The notes beneath the pieces are model-generated. The model saw only the letters and a list, made by a program, of their open reading frames with translations. It had not been told where the DNA came from and ran no database searches. Positions 26,001 through 33,248 of a stretch of DNA of 64,000 bases are shown here, piece after piece. Both the position numbers and the translations under genes were made by a program. The first letter of the stretch is position 1. Each line of letters opens with the position of its first letter. Source of the stretch: Micromussa lordhowensis (taxonomy: Eukaryota; Cnidaria; Anthozoa; Scleractinia; Lobophylliidae); contig OZ026600.1 in the NCBI GenBank assembly GCA_964020085.1, positions 33,201 to 97,200 on the forward strand, given 5' to 3'.

Positions 26001-27294
26001 CAACATTAGCGGAAGTCAAAAACATTAATAGGAAACTGCAGTTCTATTCTTATATGTACACAGGATTGTGCTATCATAAAGTAGAAAAACACGGGCTGAC
26101 TCGTTAGCCTTGGGTGTTAACAGCGATAAAAGCGACACAGAATTTTAAAGGTGCTCCCAGTGCATATTTTCTACGTTGCTCTATTCTTACAGAGAGATAC
26201 TCTTTAGGCTGTAACCCACCTTGGAACCTCCCTGCATGGATTTTATCTGCAATATATCTCCCAATTTAGACCTATACATGACGCTGTAACTTGTGGCCCA
26301 CTCCATCACGGCCGTATCTCCATATCCCTGAGTTGCTAATCCAGTAATGACCTTCTCAGTTACCAGATTAACCTTGATCCAACTCATCTGAAGCTTTGCT
26401 GGATTAGCCCTGTATCCAGGGGGCCATGATGCCAAGTTAAGCCGTGCTCTCTGAGGTCCATACGTAGCAAATTTATCGTTGAAGGAGCTGGATGCTGTTA
26501 TCTGGTAGTCTTTTATTAGCTGACTTTCCATACCCAAAGACCCGTCACAACTCTCTTCAATACATCAGCAAAACATTAAGTTAACTATACGATGCGACAA
26601 TTGAATTGTCGCATCGTCAAATACACTAAGAAACCGCTTTTCCAATATTGTTAATATATAGAGTTAGCGAAGCCTAAAAGCGGAGCTCCTGGACTGGTTT
26701 GTTCAAAGATAATTGGTTTTATCAACTGGGTTGATAATGTGAATTGGCTACCGTAAAGAGATTGGCCACCGTAAATTAGCGCACGCGCCCTCGATCTATG
26801 CCGCTAGCCACGTTCACCACGAAAGAAAGACTTGCATGGATTTCTATTTCTATGCATGCATGTGGTTCTGTTCCTATAGTAATGTGGCTCCGCTTGACGG
26901 CATTTCGGGCCGCTGGAGCTTCACTATTATCATTTTTTACTGCGCACAAACTTGAATAAAAAATGACTTGTAGAAAAAAAAATCTGTTTTGGAGTACATT
27001 TGGAGTTCTTGGTGTGGATGTAAACTTCTGAGCTCTTCTAGAGGTGTTACATTTTATTTTTTTCGCCTACGCACAAATACAGTGGAATCGATTAAAAGAA
27101 TTACAGGTATACATGTTGAAAATCAAAAGGCAGACAATAGTACCTTCAAACTGTTAGTAAAAAATACTCGTTACATGGATTACTGTACAGAACAGGTACA
27201 ATTTCTCACCTTTGCAGGCATTCGGAAAGGACTTTGGTAAACTGAAGCGGAAAAGGACAGATGTCAGAAACAAGATTAATTCGCAGTTCCTCAT
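447..27294 (-). CDS. Gene B: polycystin-1-like receptor, 3' end outside the window
   Basis: Seventeen exons resolved, together about 5461 nt, ending in phase 1 at 447. Order: signal peptide, F5/8C, SEA-like, REJ, linker helices, GAIN/GPS (CLYW...GCK, then CLCTHLSAF), TM1, PLAT, TM2-6 and the start of the polycystin domain. The terminal exon carrying the rest of the TOP domain and TM7-11 is expected left of base 1, as in gene A. Exon order and phases match gene A, and the exons of 85, 142, 126 and 172 nt have identical lengths, so the two are tandem duplicates. Differences: no EGF exons between F5/8C and SEA, and an extra intron within REJ. The start ATG at 27294 sits 3 nt after a strong acceptor (TTATTTGCAG), implying a spliced 5' untranslated exon further upstream. 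Confidence 0.88.
619..1586. other. Gene B intron, no recognised content
   Basis: AT-rich, frequent stops in all frames, no repeat structure or element ends that I can recognise. Confidence 0.6.
1587..2858 (-). CDS. Gene B exon 16: PLAT domain and TM2-TM6
   Basis: 1272 nt, phase 0-0. [59 protein letters not shown]. Then five hydrophobic segments parallel to gene A exon 20, including [39 protein letters not shown], the shared [19 protein letters not shown] run, and [18 protein letters not shown]. The inter-helix cytosolic loop is shorter than in A. Confidence 0.9.
3220..3822. mobile_element. piggyBac-like non-autonomous element (603 bp)
   Basis: Flanked by TTAA on both sides (3216-3219 and 3823-3826), with terminal inverted repeats CCCTTAACRTCCTAAC (one mismatch over 16). 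TTAA target duplication with CCC/GGG ends is the piggyBac pattern. No transposase is present. A 60-codon plus-strand frame (3367-3549) lies inside; I do not recognise it. It sits in the intron between gene B exons 15 and 16. Confidence 0.75.
3880..4100 (+). pseudogene. LINE reverse-transcriptase 3' remnant
   Basis: A plus-strand frame reads [20 protein letters not shown] then [13 protein letters not shown], the basic C-terminal end common to many metazoan non-LTR retrotransposons (RGRPxxTWRRxxxxE...RxxWR). No upstream RT is preserved. Confidence 0.65.
4111..6246. other. Gene B intron, no recognised content
   Basis: Beyond the piggyBac-like and LINE remnants to its left, this stretch has only short random frames. 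No element ends or structured repeats were seen. Confidence 0.55.
6247..6480 (-). CDS. Gene B exon 15: GPS cleavage point and TM1
   Basis: 234 nt, phase 0-0. [20 protein letters not shown] completes the GPS with HL|S (about 1278/1279). [20 protein letters not shown] leads to the helix [19 protein letters not shown] and a basic stop-transfer [11 protein letters not shown]. Confidence 0.87.
6969..7830. mobile_element. Foldback element with CCAAT/ATF/YY1-like motifs in its arms
   Basis: Imperfect long inverted repeat: left arm about 6969-7106, right arm about 7588-7830. Shared arm sequence includes AGCTWATTTGGCCCCTAACC, CCAATCAGAGC, CATCGATGTGACTA and CAAGATGGC. Five CCAATCAG/CTGATTGG boxes, TGACGTA-type sites and repeated AAGATGGC (YY1-like) motifs are visible. 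It is internal to a gene B intron; no transposase is seen. Confidence 0.6.
8056..8826 (-). CDS. Gene B exon 14: GAIN domain and GPS first half, with dibasic site
   Basis: 771 nt, phase 0-0. [20 protein letters not shown] onward; [14 protein letters not shown] (about 1202-1205) matches the gene A dibasic site, then [19 protein letters not shown] is the first half of the GPS. Acceptor TTTCTCTTCAG, donor AAG|GTGATA. Confidence 0.86.
8960..9726 (+). pseudogene. LINE remnant (RT C-terminal region)
   Basis: Broken frames: [20 protein letters not shown] near 9015-9075, then an open stretch 9292-9597 ending [20 protein letters not shown] and a short tail. The LGVHIDSxLxWxxHI and FxxxAxxxxNxLPxxIRxxxxFKxF patterns are typical of the 3' half of cnidarian non-LTR retrotransposon ORF2. 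It ends into a (TTA)n tract, as such elements do. Frameshifts and stops make it non-functional. Confidence 0.75.
9727..9773. repeat. (TTA)n microsatellite
   Basis: About 47 bp of uninterrupted ATT/TTA trinucleotides at the 3' end of the plus-strand LINE remnant. Confidence 0.97.
9774..10106 (-). pseudogene. LINE ORF2 C-terminal fragment
   Basis: The minus-strand frame reads [40 protein letters not shown] then [13 protein letters not shown]. This is the C-terminal block (D-x-A-x-P-x-D...EKxEKYxxL...VIPxVIGALG) shared by many animal LINE reverse transcriptases. It is flanked on both sides by (TTA)n tracts. Confidence 0.75.
10107..10139. repeat. (TTA)n microsatellite
   Basis: Eleven TTA/ATT units flanking the minus-strand LINE fragment. 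Confidence 0.95.
10800..10968 (-). mobile_element. Penelope-like element terminal region
   Basis: The reverse strand carries CTGAAGATGACTTCC and TGTCGAAACGTCAGTC followed by CACCCGGACGATC. Aligns by eye with 57545-57715 over its whole length, so this is a repeat family. It lies 3' of the GIY-YIG remnant on the same strand, as expected for a Penelope-like terminal repeat. The core resembles a degenerate hammerhead. Confidence 0.6.
10969..11300 (-). pseudogene. LINE 3' end inserted in the Penelope-like element
   Basis: The minus frame reads [20 protein letters not shown] then [13 protein letters not shown] stop (about 11175-11290), a LINE ORF2 C-terminus. Its 3' flank ends in a (AAT)n tract at 10970-11013. 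It interrupts the Penelope-like tail. Confidence 0.65.
11463..12376 (-). pseudogene. Penelope-like retroelement, GIY-YIG endonuclease end, interrupted
   Basis: Two minus-strand pieces (12376-12189 and 11777-11463) together show [38 protein letters not shown], then [38 protein letters not shown] and [18 protein letters not shown]. These are the RT-tail and GIY-YIG endonuclease of a Penelope-like element; Y-K-I...Y-I-G-E-T-G-R and EH are the catalytic-domain signatures. A MITE (11778-12188) splits the frame. No intact RT is present. Confidence 0.85.
11778..12188. mobile_element. Harbinger-like MITE (411 bp) inside the Penelope-like ORF
   Basis: Terminal inverted repeats AGGCCATGTTACACGAAGC with about 45 bp of near-perfect arm, and TAA on both sides (11775-11777 and 12189-12191). 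A 3-bp TWA duplication and GGCC-type ends suggest PIF/Harbinger. Further internal GTTGCAAGTTGC subrepeats. Without it the flanking retroelement frame reads through. Confidence 0.8.
12377..12500 (+). pseudogene. Second Penelope-like fragment, opposite orientation
   Basis: The plus strand encodes [20 protein letters not shown], almost the same peptide as on the minus strand at 12200-12290. The two form inverted arms about 130 bp apart. It breaks off at about 12497. Confidence 0.75.
13153..13413 (-). CDS. Gene B exon 13: GAIN domain, first part
   Basis: 261 nt, phase 0-0. [20 protein letters not shown], with [17 protein letters not shown] shared with gene A exon 17. Donor CAG|GTAAAC. The following 4.3-kb intron is filled with retroelement debris. 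Confidence 0.8.
13440..13612. repeat. Degenerate GATAxC/GACAAC hexamer tract
   Basis: About 170 bp of imperfect GATAAG, GACAAC, GATGAC, GATAGC units, just upstream of gene B exon 13 in transcription sense. An open minus-strand frame through it (Y/R/C-rich) is low complexity, not a gene. Confidence 0.75.
13887..14111 (-). CDS. Gene B exon 12: GAIN-proximal helices
   Basis: 225 nt, phase 0-0. [20 protein letters not shown] then [20 protein letters not shown], equivalent to gene A exon 16. Acceptor TTTGTCTTCAG, donor AAG|GTGCGA. Confidence 0.82.
14739..14864 (-). CDS. Gene B exon 11: linker helices
   Basis: 126 nt, the same as gene A exon 15, phase 0-0. [20 protein letters not shown] then [15 protein letters not shown]. 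Acceptor CGTTGAAG, donor GTG|GTAAGG. Confidence 0.78.
15322..15528 (-). CDS. Gene B exon 10: linker helices after REJ
   Basis: [20 protein letters not shown] to [10 protein letters not shown], phase 0-0, equivalent to gene A exon 14. The donor is uncertain. ATC|GTGACA (end 15322, 207 nt) keeps the conserved basic helix. TCA|GTAAGA (end 15349, 180 nt) is a better consensus donor and is also in frame, so alternative use is possible. A hammerhead ribozyme lies 113 nt upstream, in the preceding intron. Confidence 0.7.
15641..15687 (-). ncRNA. Hammerhead ribozyme, type I with minimal stem III
   Basis: On the minus strand, the order is stem I strand (UCUGC), CUGAUGA, stem II GUGC-AUAC-GCAC, GAAA, a two-pair stem III (A15.1-U16.1, C15.2-G16.2, loop UCAGG), cleavage triplet GUC, stem I return (GCAGG). 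All invariant core bases are present. The predicted cut is between 15650 and 15649. It is in the sense orientation of gene B, in the intron 113 nt upstream of exon 10. Such minimal ribozymes occur in Penelope-like elements and retrozymes; no second copy was found nearby. Confidence 0.82.
15799..15861. repeat. Imperfect (TTA)n microsatellite
   Basis: Runs of ATT interrupted by GTAA and GTT, about 60 bp. Confidence 0.9.
15866..16230 (+). pseudogene. LINE ORF2 C-terminal remnant
   Basis: [20 protein letters not shown] (about 15950-16010) then [20 protein letters not shown] and [20 protein letters not shown]. The YNQRV...[10 protein letters not shown]...S-F-A-I-L-R...C-x-RGSR block is a common cnidarian LINE ORF2 end. 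An open frame begins at 15978; the 5' part of the element is missing. Confidence 0.7.
16138..16660. repeat. Three tandem copies of a ~175-bp LINE 3' end unit
   Basis: Units begin at about 16138, 16316 and 16491, each with TTAAGAACTGTACACAGATG, GGTTCTAGATAT and TTCACTCTCGC. The first overlaps the RT C-terminus; the third is the most diverged. Confidence 0.85.
17030..17106. repeat. (TTA)n microsatellite
   Basis: About 75 bp of TTA/ATT units with a few TAC/ACT interruptions. Confidence 0.95.
17296..17411. mobile_element. Foldback/MITE with 48-bp arms
   Basis: The arms share CTTTTTCCGTGTTTATATA and CCTCATCTAAACAC in opposite orientation with a short GAATTC-containing centre. A third partial arm lies at about 17211-17235. 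Confidence 0.75.
17469..17706. mobile_element. MITE (~238 bp) with CCGGGTTGTTC ends
   Basis: Imperfect terminal inverted repeats of about 44 bp: (T/C)CGGGTTGTTCxAAGCC...GCTAACCCAGGATTA. No coding capacity. It sits in the gene B intron next to the foldback. Confidence 0.7.
18690..19115 (+). pseudogene. LINE RT remnant with many stops
   Basis: The conceptual plus frame shows [38 protein letters not shown] and a closing block with W/H and TRF, the thumb/connection region of a LINE RT. At least six stops; inactive. Confidence 0.65.
19363..19525 (-). CDS. Gene B exon 9: REJ region, end
   Basis: 163 nt, phase 2 to 0. [20 protein letters not shown] through [18 protein letters not shown], equivalent to the end of gene A exon 13 (RILVIDALGSSVDMWIDLK). 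Acceptor AAATTGCAG, donor CAG|GTAAAA. Confidence 0.83.
19833..20282 (-). CDS. Gene B exon 8: REJ region, second part
   Basis: 450 nt, phase 2-2. [20 protein letters not shown], then [20 protein letters not shown] and [19 protein letters not shown], matching gene A exon 13 (TNSPPSGG..., CIGWQDDNLPLKF). Ends at donor GAG|GTGAGA inside the sequence that gene A keeps in one exon. Confidence 0.87.
20829..21540 (-). CDS. Gene B exon 7: REJ region, first part
   Basis: 712 nt, phase 1 to 2. [20 protein letters not shown] onward, with [20 protein letters not shown] and [20 protein letters not shown] followed by [10 protein letters not shown], paralleling gene A exon 12. Acceptor CATCTCCAG, donor AAG|GTAAGA. 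Confidence 0.84.
22134..22270 (-). CDS. Gene B exon 6: SEA-like domain, end
   Basis: 137 nt, phase 2 to 1. After a strong acceptor (TTTTTATTTGCAG) it encodes [20 protein letters not shown] and a helix to DVLFRFP. Donor C|GTAAGC was chosen because it gives the phase 1 exit needed for exon 7. Similarity to gene A exon 11 is weak; phase and position carry the call. Confidence 0.62.
22435..22506 (+). repeat. tRNA-derived SINE-like fragment (Thr-GGT-like, degenerate)
   Basis: TAGCTCAGTTGGGAGAGCA (A box), anticodon loop CCGGTAA with GGT, and GGGTTCGAATCCCG (B box and T arm). The acceptor stem does not pair, so this is not a functional tRNA. Related to the copy at 32413-32486. Confidence 0.7.
22507..24790. 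other. Gene B intron, no recognised content
   Basis: Open frames here (for example plus-strand 23458-23781) have no family resemblance and no splice support. No element ends were found. Confidence 0.55.
24791..24849 (-). CDS. Gene B exon 5: SEA-like domain, middle
   Basis: 59 nt, phase 0 to 2. [20 protein letters not shown] small exon recognised by matching phase and position to gene A exon 10; acceptor TTCTTCAG, donor GAG|GTAATT. Confidence 0.65.
25592..25701 (-). CDS. Gene B exon 4: SEA-like domain, first part
   Basis: 110 nt, phase 1 to 0. [20 protein letters not shown] then [17 protein letters not shown] aligns with gene A exon 9 (GFFLVAWFKLKNMTFT...). Acceptor CCTACTAG, donor CAG|GTAGGG. 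Confidence 0.75.
25809..25950 (-). CDS. Gene B exon 3: F5/8C domain, second part
   Basis: 142 nt, the same as gene A exon 3, phase 0 to 1. [20 protein letters not shown] to [10 protein letters not shown] closes the domain. Acceptor TTTTGCCAG, donor CCAG|GTAAAA. The next intron is only 107 nt, leaving no room for EGF exons. Confidence 0.88.
26220..26554 (-). CDS. Gene B exon 2: F5/8C domain, first part
   Basis: 335 nt, phase 1 to 0. Encodes [20 protein letters not shown], the classic F5/8C start, then [29 protein letters not shown]. Donor AAG|GTGGGT. The acceptor is one of several nearby AGs (GAAG|AG); the phase with exon 1 selects 26554. Confidence 0.86.
26590..26616. repeat. 27-bp perfect hairpin in gene B intron 1
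   Basis: Arms CGATGCGACAATT around a single G, ending 36 bp upstream of the exon 2 acceptor. Confidence 0.9.
27210..27294 (-). CDS. Gene B exon 1: signal peptide
   Basis: 85 coding nt, identical in length to gene A exon 1. Begins [20 protein letters not shown], a signal peptide, and ends NACK plus one base before donor AAAG|GTGAGA. The spliced exon probably starts at 27297, after acceptor TTATTTGCAG. An upstream in-frame ATG at 27381 is possible but would lie across this acceptor. Confidence 0.82.
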
Positions 27295-27297
27295 CAC

Positions 27298-28644
27298 CTG
27301 CAAATAATGTAAAAGTAGTTTAGAGATTTTTGTGCCTGAAAGATACCCTACTCTTATTTTTACGTGTACGCAATTTTCCAATCAACAGGAAAAACAAGAG
27401 ACTATTAAAATTTAAGCGAGCAAACAAATAATTGGAAGCTGTATCGTCTTAGCTTGTAAAAAGTTGTCAACTAACCCCAATACAAACACCAGCAAGCTGC
27501 CCTTAGATGAAAGATTTTAAAATGAGGGGTTGATAGTGCAATTTTAACCGATGTTTGCTTTTGGGAAAGAAAAATCGAGCCATGAAATACTGTTTGAATT
27601 CACCACTTAAGCCAAAAGCGAAGAAAATGCCATTCAGTTTGCCAAGATACAATAGCAATACTGATAATTTGAAGGATTTTAAAGACCTACATGCAACTCA
27701 ATGCCGCCGGGACGATGCTTTCGATAGAACTAACAAAATAGAACACATTATAATTGCTTTTCTTAAAATTATGTTTTGTTAGTGCCATTTGTTTAGCATA
27801 CCAAAAGTAGCTTACCTTCATTTTAAACGTCTTTTTAGCTGTCAGCATCCTTGAGCCACAGGTCTGTAAGCAGAATAAAACTCACAAATCTAGATTTACA
27901 ATTGATTGAATTGAGTTGAGCTTAAGGCAGTTATCATGGAAATGGTAACTCTGTTTTGAAAAGCCGCCCAGTGTTTTCTTCTCATGATAAATAAATAATA
28001 AATTTATGAATAAAACATTTTTTTTAGGATTAACAAAACTGATTAAGAGAGAGACCTTCAATGCTAATAAATTTTCATGTTGTATAGACATTTTTTTTTC
28101 ATGCACGTAAAGTTATGAAATGATTCAGATCTAGATGAGACCGCCATTATAAAGTGGGACACTTGATAGGGAGACGAAAGTGATATCTGTTTAGAGAGGA
28201 AACACTAAGCCTTCCTTTGCTGCCACTAGCACAAACTTGCAATATTATATACTTTTTAATATTTATAGTTATCAAATCATTTCTTATTAATAAGCGTAGG
28301 TCTGTAGATATCAAGAACCGCGTCGAAAAGACGAACTTTGTTAACTATTTAAAAAAACTGTTGTTTGGGAGTTGAGGGATTTTAATTTTTTGTGAATACC
28401 ACCCGATCGAAACAGGAGTGAATAATTGCACGAGGAGTTCTCGCAAAATAGAGAATGTTCTGAGAGGTTGGAAATTCTCAGGCCAGTTACGTCGATCTTG
28501 ACAAATATACGCAGGTTTGTATTTGTCCTATGTATTCGTCGTCTCTAAATAGTAAGTTCAACCAATGGAAATCATGTAAGCGACAAAAACTATGGTGGCC
28601 AATTAACAAGTTAAGCAATTCGTGGGCGACAGAACGGACACGTA
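27298..28644. other. 5' side of gene B, probable 5' intron
   Basis: Begins with a strong acceptor for a noncoding upstream exon. I cannot place that exon or a promoter. No coding similarity seen. Confidence 0.5.
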
Positions 28645-30300
28645 GATTTAGTGTTTACGTTTAAAAACATTTGTTTACGTCTTTCTCCGTGCTGCAGTCA
28701 ACTATAACCTGAACAATAACTTAAGAGTTGTATTGACTCAGCTTGTTTACTAGACAGCTGTGAAAAAAAATGGAGTGGAGTTTAATGGCTAAGATCCTGT
28801 CTTAAACTTTGTTATTGATGAGCCAGTCCTTTGAATTAGAAGAGAGCGAAAATGCAGAAGATTTCTGTAAATGTTGGCCTACCTGTCATAGATACGCATT
28901 ATCTGGTAGTTCGGCAATTTAAAATTACTCTGAGACTGGTACCTAAACTGAACACGCTTTCCCAAGTGCTTTTATTGTTTGACATTTAACAATTAATCGA
29001 CCTCAGGCTCAGTGAACATTGGTGAATATTCACCAATGTTCACTGAGCCTGAGGTCGATAACTGTTTTAGTATAATTTTCAGATGTGAATACAAGGACTA
29101 CAGAATAACGGGCTAGATACATGCATACAGCCCTAGTTTTAATAATAAGCTTACATGTACATCGATTGTGAATCAATTTACCCATCGAGTTCAGCAGTAA
29201 AACCAATCAGCGAAAAACTACGAAAAATAATTTCATCCGGTACATTTGTTTTATCGTTGTTAACCTCATTCACAATTTTCATCATCGTCTAAAAATGAGT
29301 AGCTTTAGTTTGAAGAAAAATAAATTTCGGTCAATCGGTCTGACCCTGTGACGATCAACGTAACCACTGCGTTTTACGATTCTTAATGTCTTGAATATGA
29401 GTTCTTGAAAGGATTTTTGGTCCAAGCGCATTCTTTTTGAAAATTCTCCACCCTTTCAAATATCCTGGTCTTGGACTTGGAGCGATGTCTTGTTAATTTT
29501 AAGTGGTATTGGCAAAGAGACGCCAGTATATTGTAAAGAAGGAGGCATTCAATATATCTTTGAACGTCAATAAGCGGAATCACTCTGGACAAGACTACGT
29601 TTCGTTTTTCCTCTTCTTTATTCATTTTGTGTGGGCATTTGTGCTCCAATCTTCTTGCTGACCTCTATTCTAATTTTATTTAATGCTGATGTCAACTGGC
29701 TGCCTGGCTTCGCTAGCCCTTATGCAGGTTATTCTAGGCAGCTAGTACTCCAATTTTATTTTCAATAATTTTGTTTAATTGTGTAACTTTTTGTAGTTTC
29801 AAGCAAGTATGTGTGAGTACGAATAAAGATTGTTGTTGTTGTTGTTATTGAACAGAATTCGTCGGTTAAAATATGAGTCAAATACATCTACATGTGCATA
29901 TTTAAAGCGTACGAAGTCCAAGACTAAATTTGAAACGAAAAGATACTGAACCAGTATGCAGTTGATTTGCGTCTGTAACATATAAAAAATATTTGGATAT
30001 TTTAAAGGAAATTGTGAGTCATGAAGTGTTTTATGTCGGGGAACAGAAGCAAAACATATAATGAACGCTTGCTATCAATGCAGGAGGACGGTACTCTGAA
30101 ATATGCACAAGGTTTGGAAAATCAAAGCTATGTGCCATGTCCTTTGCCCAGGCAGACAACGAGATGGGGGAGGGAGCAGGTTATTTATTTTCTCCACTAA
30201 ATCTGGGTAGCCTTTCGAATATGTGGAAATGTGATCGAGGCGAGTGGTATGTATACGCATCATTTAAAAAGATAATTGTTAATGAATAAATTTTCTATAA
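28645..30300. repeat. Intergenic repeat block, copy 1
   Basis: Aligns by eye with 31440-33165 over most of its length (shared ACGTTTAAAAACATTTGTTT, TGGCCTACCTGTCATAG, CTTGACTTGGAG, GACGCCAGTA). Part also recurs at 34445-34560 and 37241-37660. No gene in it. Confidence 0.85.
28996..29059. repeat. 64-bp perfect palindrome
   Basis: Uninterrupted and spacer-less: each strand reads ATCGACCTCAGGCTC inward from its 5' end, with centre GGTGAATATTCACC. In repeat copy 2 (about 31793-31830) only one half is present. Confidence 0.97.
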
Positions 30301-30327
30301 GCTTCCAAATATATTAAAGTATATTTA

Positions 30328-30443
30328 ACAATTATTCCACTCGCGCCTGTTGGATATGAGATGACAGATAGCCAACGAGGCGCGTAGCACCGAGGTGGCT
30401 ATAATCATCTCATATCCAACAAGCGCGAATGGAATAATTGTTT
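30328..30443. mobile_element. MITE with ACAATTATTCCACTCGCGC ends, full copy
   Basis: About 116 bp: inverted arms of about 38 bp (ACAATTATTCCACTCGCGC, then TGTTGGATATGAGATGA) around a 40-bp centre with GAGGCGCGTAGCACCGAGG. Second full copy at 37669-37783. Confidence 0.85.
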
Positions 30444-32331
30444 TATTAGAAAAGCCCCCAAAATAAAGAAAACTAGACTTCCTTACTATAGGAATATAAC
30501 GATGCACTTTTTAAACGCGATTTTAAGAAAATCGAGTTCATTTAATGCATCTTAATTTACGCCGATGTGAATTTAAATCACACTATTTTACATCACTGTT
30601 ATTTTACGGCACCTTTATTTCAATAACAAAACCACATCTGCTCATAGCTCCCTTATCAAGACCCTAGAGGCCCTATCTGCATGACAGTTCTTCTTTAAAA
30701 ATTGAGTTCAAAATGTCCTACGACTTTTTGCATCGATCCGTTTCCCCGAGTGGATAGAGGGATTTGCGTAAAATAAAGTTAGGCGCACATTGGTTTTCAA
30801 AATGTCGCGTTAATTCAGATAAACCTAACTTTTGGAAAACTCGCGTTAATTTTGTGTAAAGTAAATTTCTTTGCGTTCTCAACGTGCATCGTTAATTTCC
30901 TATAATAAGGTAAAATAAAAAATAAAAACGTCCCAAAAAAAATCACGCTTACGCTTGCCATATTTGATTTGTAGAGCACGGTATAATGGCTCAAACTCCA
31001 TGATGGCTCAATCAATGAAAATTCTCGCATTGCAAAATCCAATGGTTCAGTTTTTTAATAAATTACAATATTGTTTTCGTTCATTTTGCTATCGATCGTA
31101 ATTTATCGACTTCCTTTTTTTGCAGTGCTTTCAATGATAATTAATACTCGCAGCAGGCGAATGCGTCCGTCTTCTGATAACAACTTTGCATGGTGAAAGC
31201 TTTCCAAACCATTTGAAAATCTTTTAGAGAATACTCTACAACTTTGTCCGGCTTTTTTCCTCGATAAATGAGGCTAGAAAATTAAAGTTAGAGATTGTTT
31301 ACTCGTTTGACTTATAATAGTCTTATAATAGTGTTGCAACTGCTTCCAAATCACTCAAATGACTTTCTATTACAAAACTATTATTTGAAATCCAAAGAGT
31401 TCATGTCAAATTTGACTTTTAAAGAAAATAGTCAAATAGATTTAGTGGTTACGTTTAAAAACATTTGTTTACGTCTTTCTCCCTGGTGTAGTCAACAATA
31501 ACCTCAACAAGAACTTAAGGGTTGTATTGACTCAGCTTGTTACTAGACAGCTGTGCAAATAAAAATGGAGTGGAGTTCCATGGCTAAGACCCCGGCTTAA
31601 ACTTTGTTATTGATGAGCCAGTCCTTTGGATTAGAAGAGAGCGAAAATGCAGACGATTTCTGTCAATGTTGGCCTACCTGTCATAGGTACTCATTATCCG
31701 GAAGTTCGGCAATCCAAAATTATTCTGAGCTTGGTACATAAACTGAACCTGCTTTCGCAAGTGCATTGATTGTTTGACATTTAACAATTAATCGGCCTCA
31801 GGCTCAGTGAACATTGGTGAATATTCACCGAGACGAAGTCCTCCGGTACCTTTGCTTTATCGTTGCTGATTTCACATTTTCAGATGTGAATATAAGGACT
31901 ACAGAATAACGGTCTAGATACATGTATGCACCCCTACTTTTAATAATAAGCTTACATGTACATCGATTGTGAATCAATTTACCCATCGAGTTCAGCAGTA
32001 AAACCAATCAGCGAAAAACTACGAAAAAAAATTTCATCCGGTACCTTTGTTTTATCGTTGTTAACCTCATTCACAATTTTCATCATCGTCTAAAAATAGA
32101 GTACCTTTAGTTTGAAGAAAAATAAAGTTCCGTCAATCAGTCTGACCTTGTGGCGATCAACGTAACCACTGCGTGTTACGATTCTTAATGCCTTGAATAT
32201 GAGTTCTTGAAAGGATTTTTGGTCCAAGCGCATTCTTTTTGAAAATTCTTCAACCTTTCAAATATCCTGGTCTTGGACTTGGAGTGATGTCTTGTTAATT
32301 TTGAGTGGTATTGACAAAGAGACGCCAGTAT

Positions 32332-32611
32332 GACGGTGAAGAATGATCATCGCAGTATATTTTCCTCACGGGATGATATGAACTCAATAAATTGACCTCG
32401 CTCCCAATGCGTGGCTTCATAGCTCAGTTGATAGAGCATCGCACCGGTATCGCGCGGAGGTCATGGGTTCGAATCCCGTTGAAGCCCTGATTTTTTTCAG
32501 GCTTCCTCTATCCAATTGCTTAAATTGGAAAATATACTGCGATGATCATTCTTCACTTTCATCTTCAACCGCAGTTCATATATGAATTATTTCGTATATA
32601 CATCACATCAG
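32332..32611 (+). mobile_element. SINE-like insertion containing a tRNA-like module between inverted repeats
   Basis: The sequence AGACGCCAGTAT occurs at both borders, consistent with target-site duplication, and copy 1 (about 29519) shows the empty site. Inside is an inverted pair, GTGAAGAATGATCATCGCAG plus TATATTTTC (about 32335-32363 and 32528-32556), enclosing a tRNA-like sequence. The tail is AT-rich with no poly(A). Confidence 0.7.
32413..32486 (+). repeat. tRNA-like (Thr-GGT-like) module of the SINE-like insertion
   Basis: Perfect acceptor stem (GGCTTCA/TGAAGCC), A box TAGCTCAGTTGATAGAGCA, anticodon loop CCGGTAT, T arm ATGGGTTCGAATCCCGT. Two extra bases in the variable/anticodon region and C at position 33 argue against a working tRNA. 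Confidence 0.7.
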
Positions 32612-33165
32612 ACGCCAGTATATTGTAAAGAAGGAGGCATTCAATATATCTTTGATCGTTAATAAGCGGAATAACTCTGGACAAGACTACGTTATTGAAC
32701 AGAATTCGTCGGTTAAAATATGAGTCAAATATATCTAAATGTGCATATTTGAAGTGTAGGAAGTCCAAGACTATATTTGAAACGGAAAGATAACCAGTAT
32801 GCAGTTGATTTGCGTCTGTAGTACATAAAAAATAATTTGAATATTTTAAAGGAAATTGTGAGTCATGAAGTGTTTCATGCCGGGGAACAGAAGGAAATTA
32901 TAAAATGAACGCTTGCTATCAATACAGTAAGACGGTACTCTGAAATATGACCAAGGTTCGGAAAATCAAAGCTATGTGCCATGTCCTTTGCCCAGGCAGA
33001 CAACGAGATGGGGAAGGGAGCAGATTATTTCTCCACCAAATCTGGGTAGCCTTTCGAATATGTGGAAATGTGATTGAGGCAAGTGGTATGTATACGCATC
33101 ATTTAAAAAGATAATTGTTAATGAATAAATGTTTCATAAGGTTCCAAATATACTCAAGTATACTT

Positions 33166-33242
33166 ACCATTTATTACACTCGCGCCTGTTGGATATGAGA
33201 TGACAGATAGCCAACGAGGCGCGTAGCACCGAGGTGGCTATC
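33166..33242. mobile_element. MITE of the CACTCGCGC family, 3' truncated
   Basis: Left arm and centre as in the copies at 30328 and 37669, then cut at GAGGTGGCTAT, where another inverted-repeat element begins. Confidence 0.75.
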
Positions 33243-33248
33243 TAATAT

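Larger units (their letters stand above)
31173..33165. repeat. Intergenic repeat block, copy 2 (with SINE-like insertion)
   Basis: 31173-31440 matches 37818-38061; 31440-33165 matches 28645-30300. A 10-12 bp target duplication marks a SINE-like insertion at 32330-32615 that copy 1 lacks. Confidence 0.85.

Noticed and set aside
29383..29649. Minus-strand frames repeated at 29.4, 32.6 and 37.2 kb
   Set aside because: They recur only because the intergenic block is repeated, and stops differ between copies; no protein signature.
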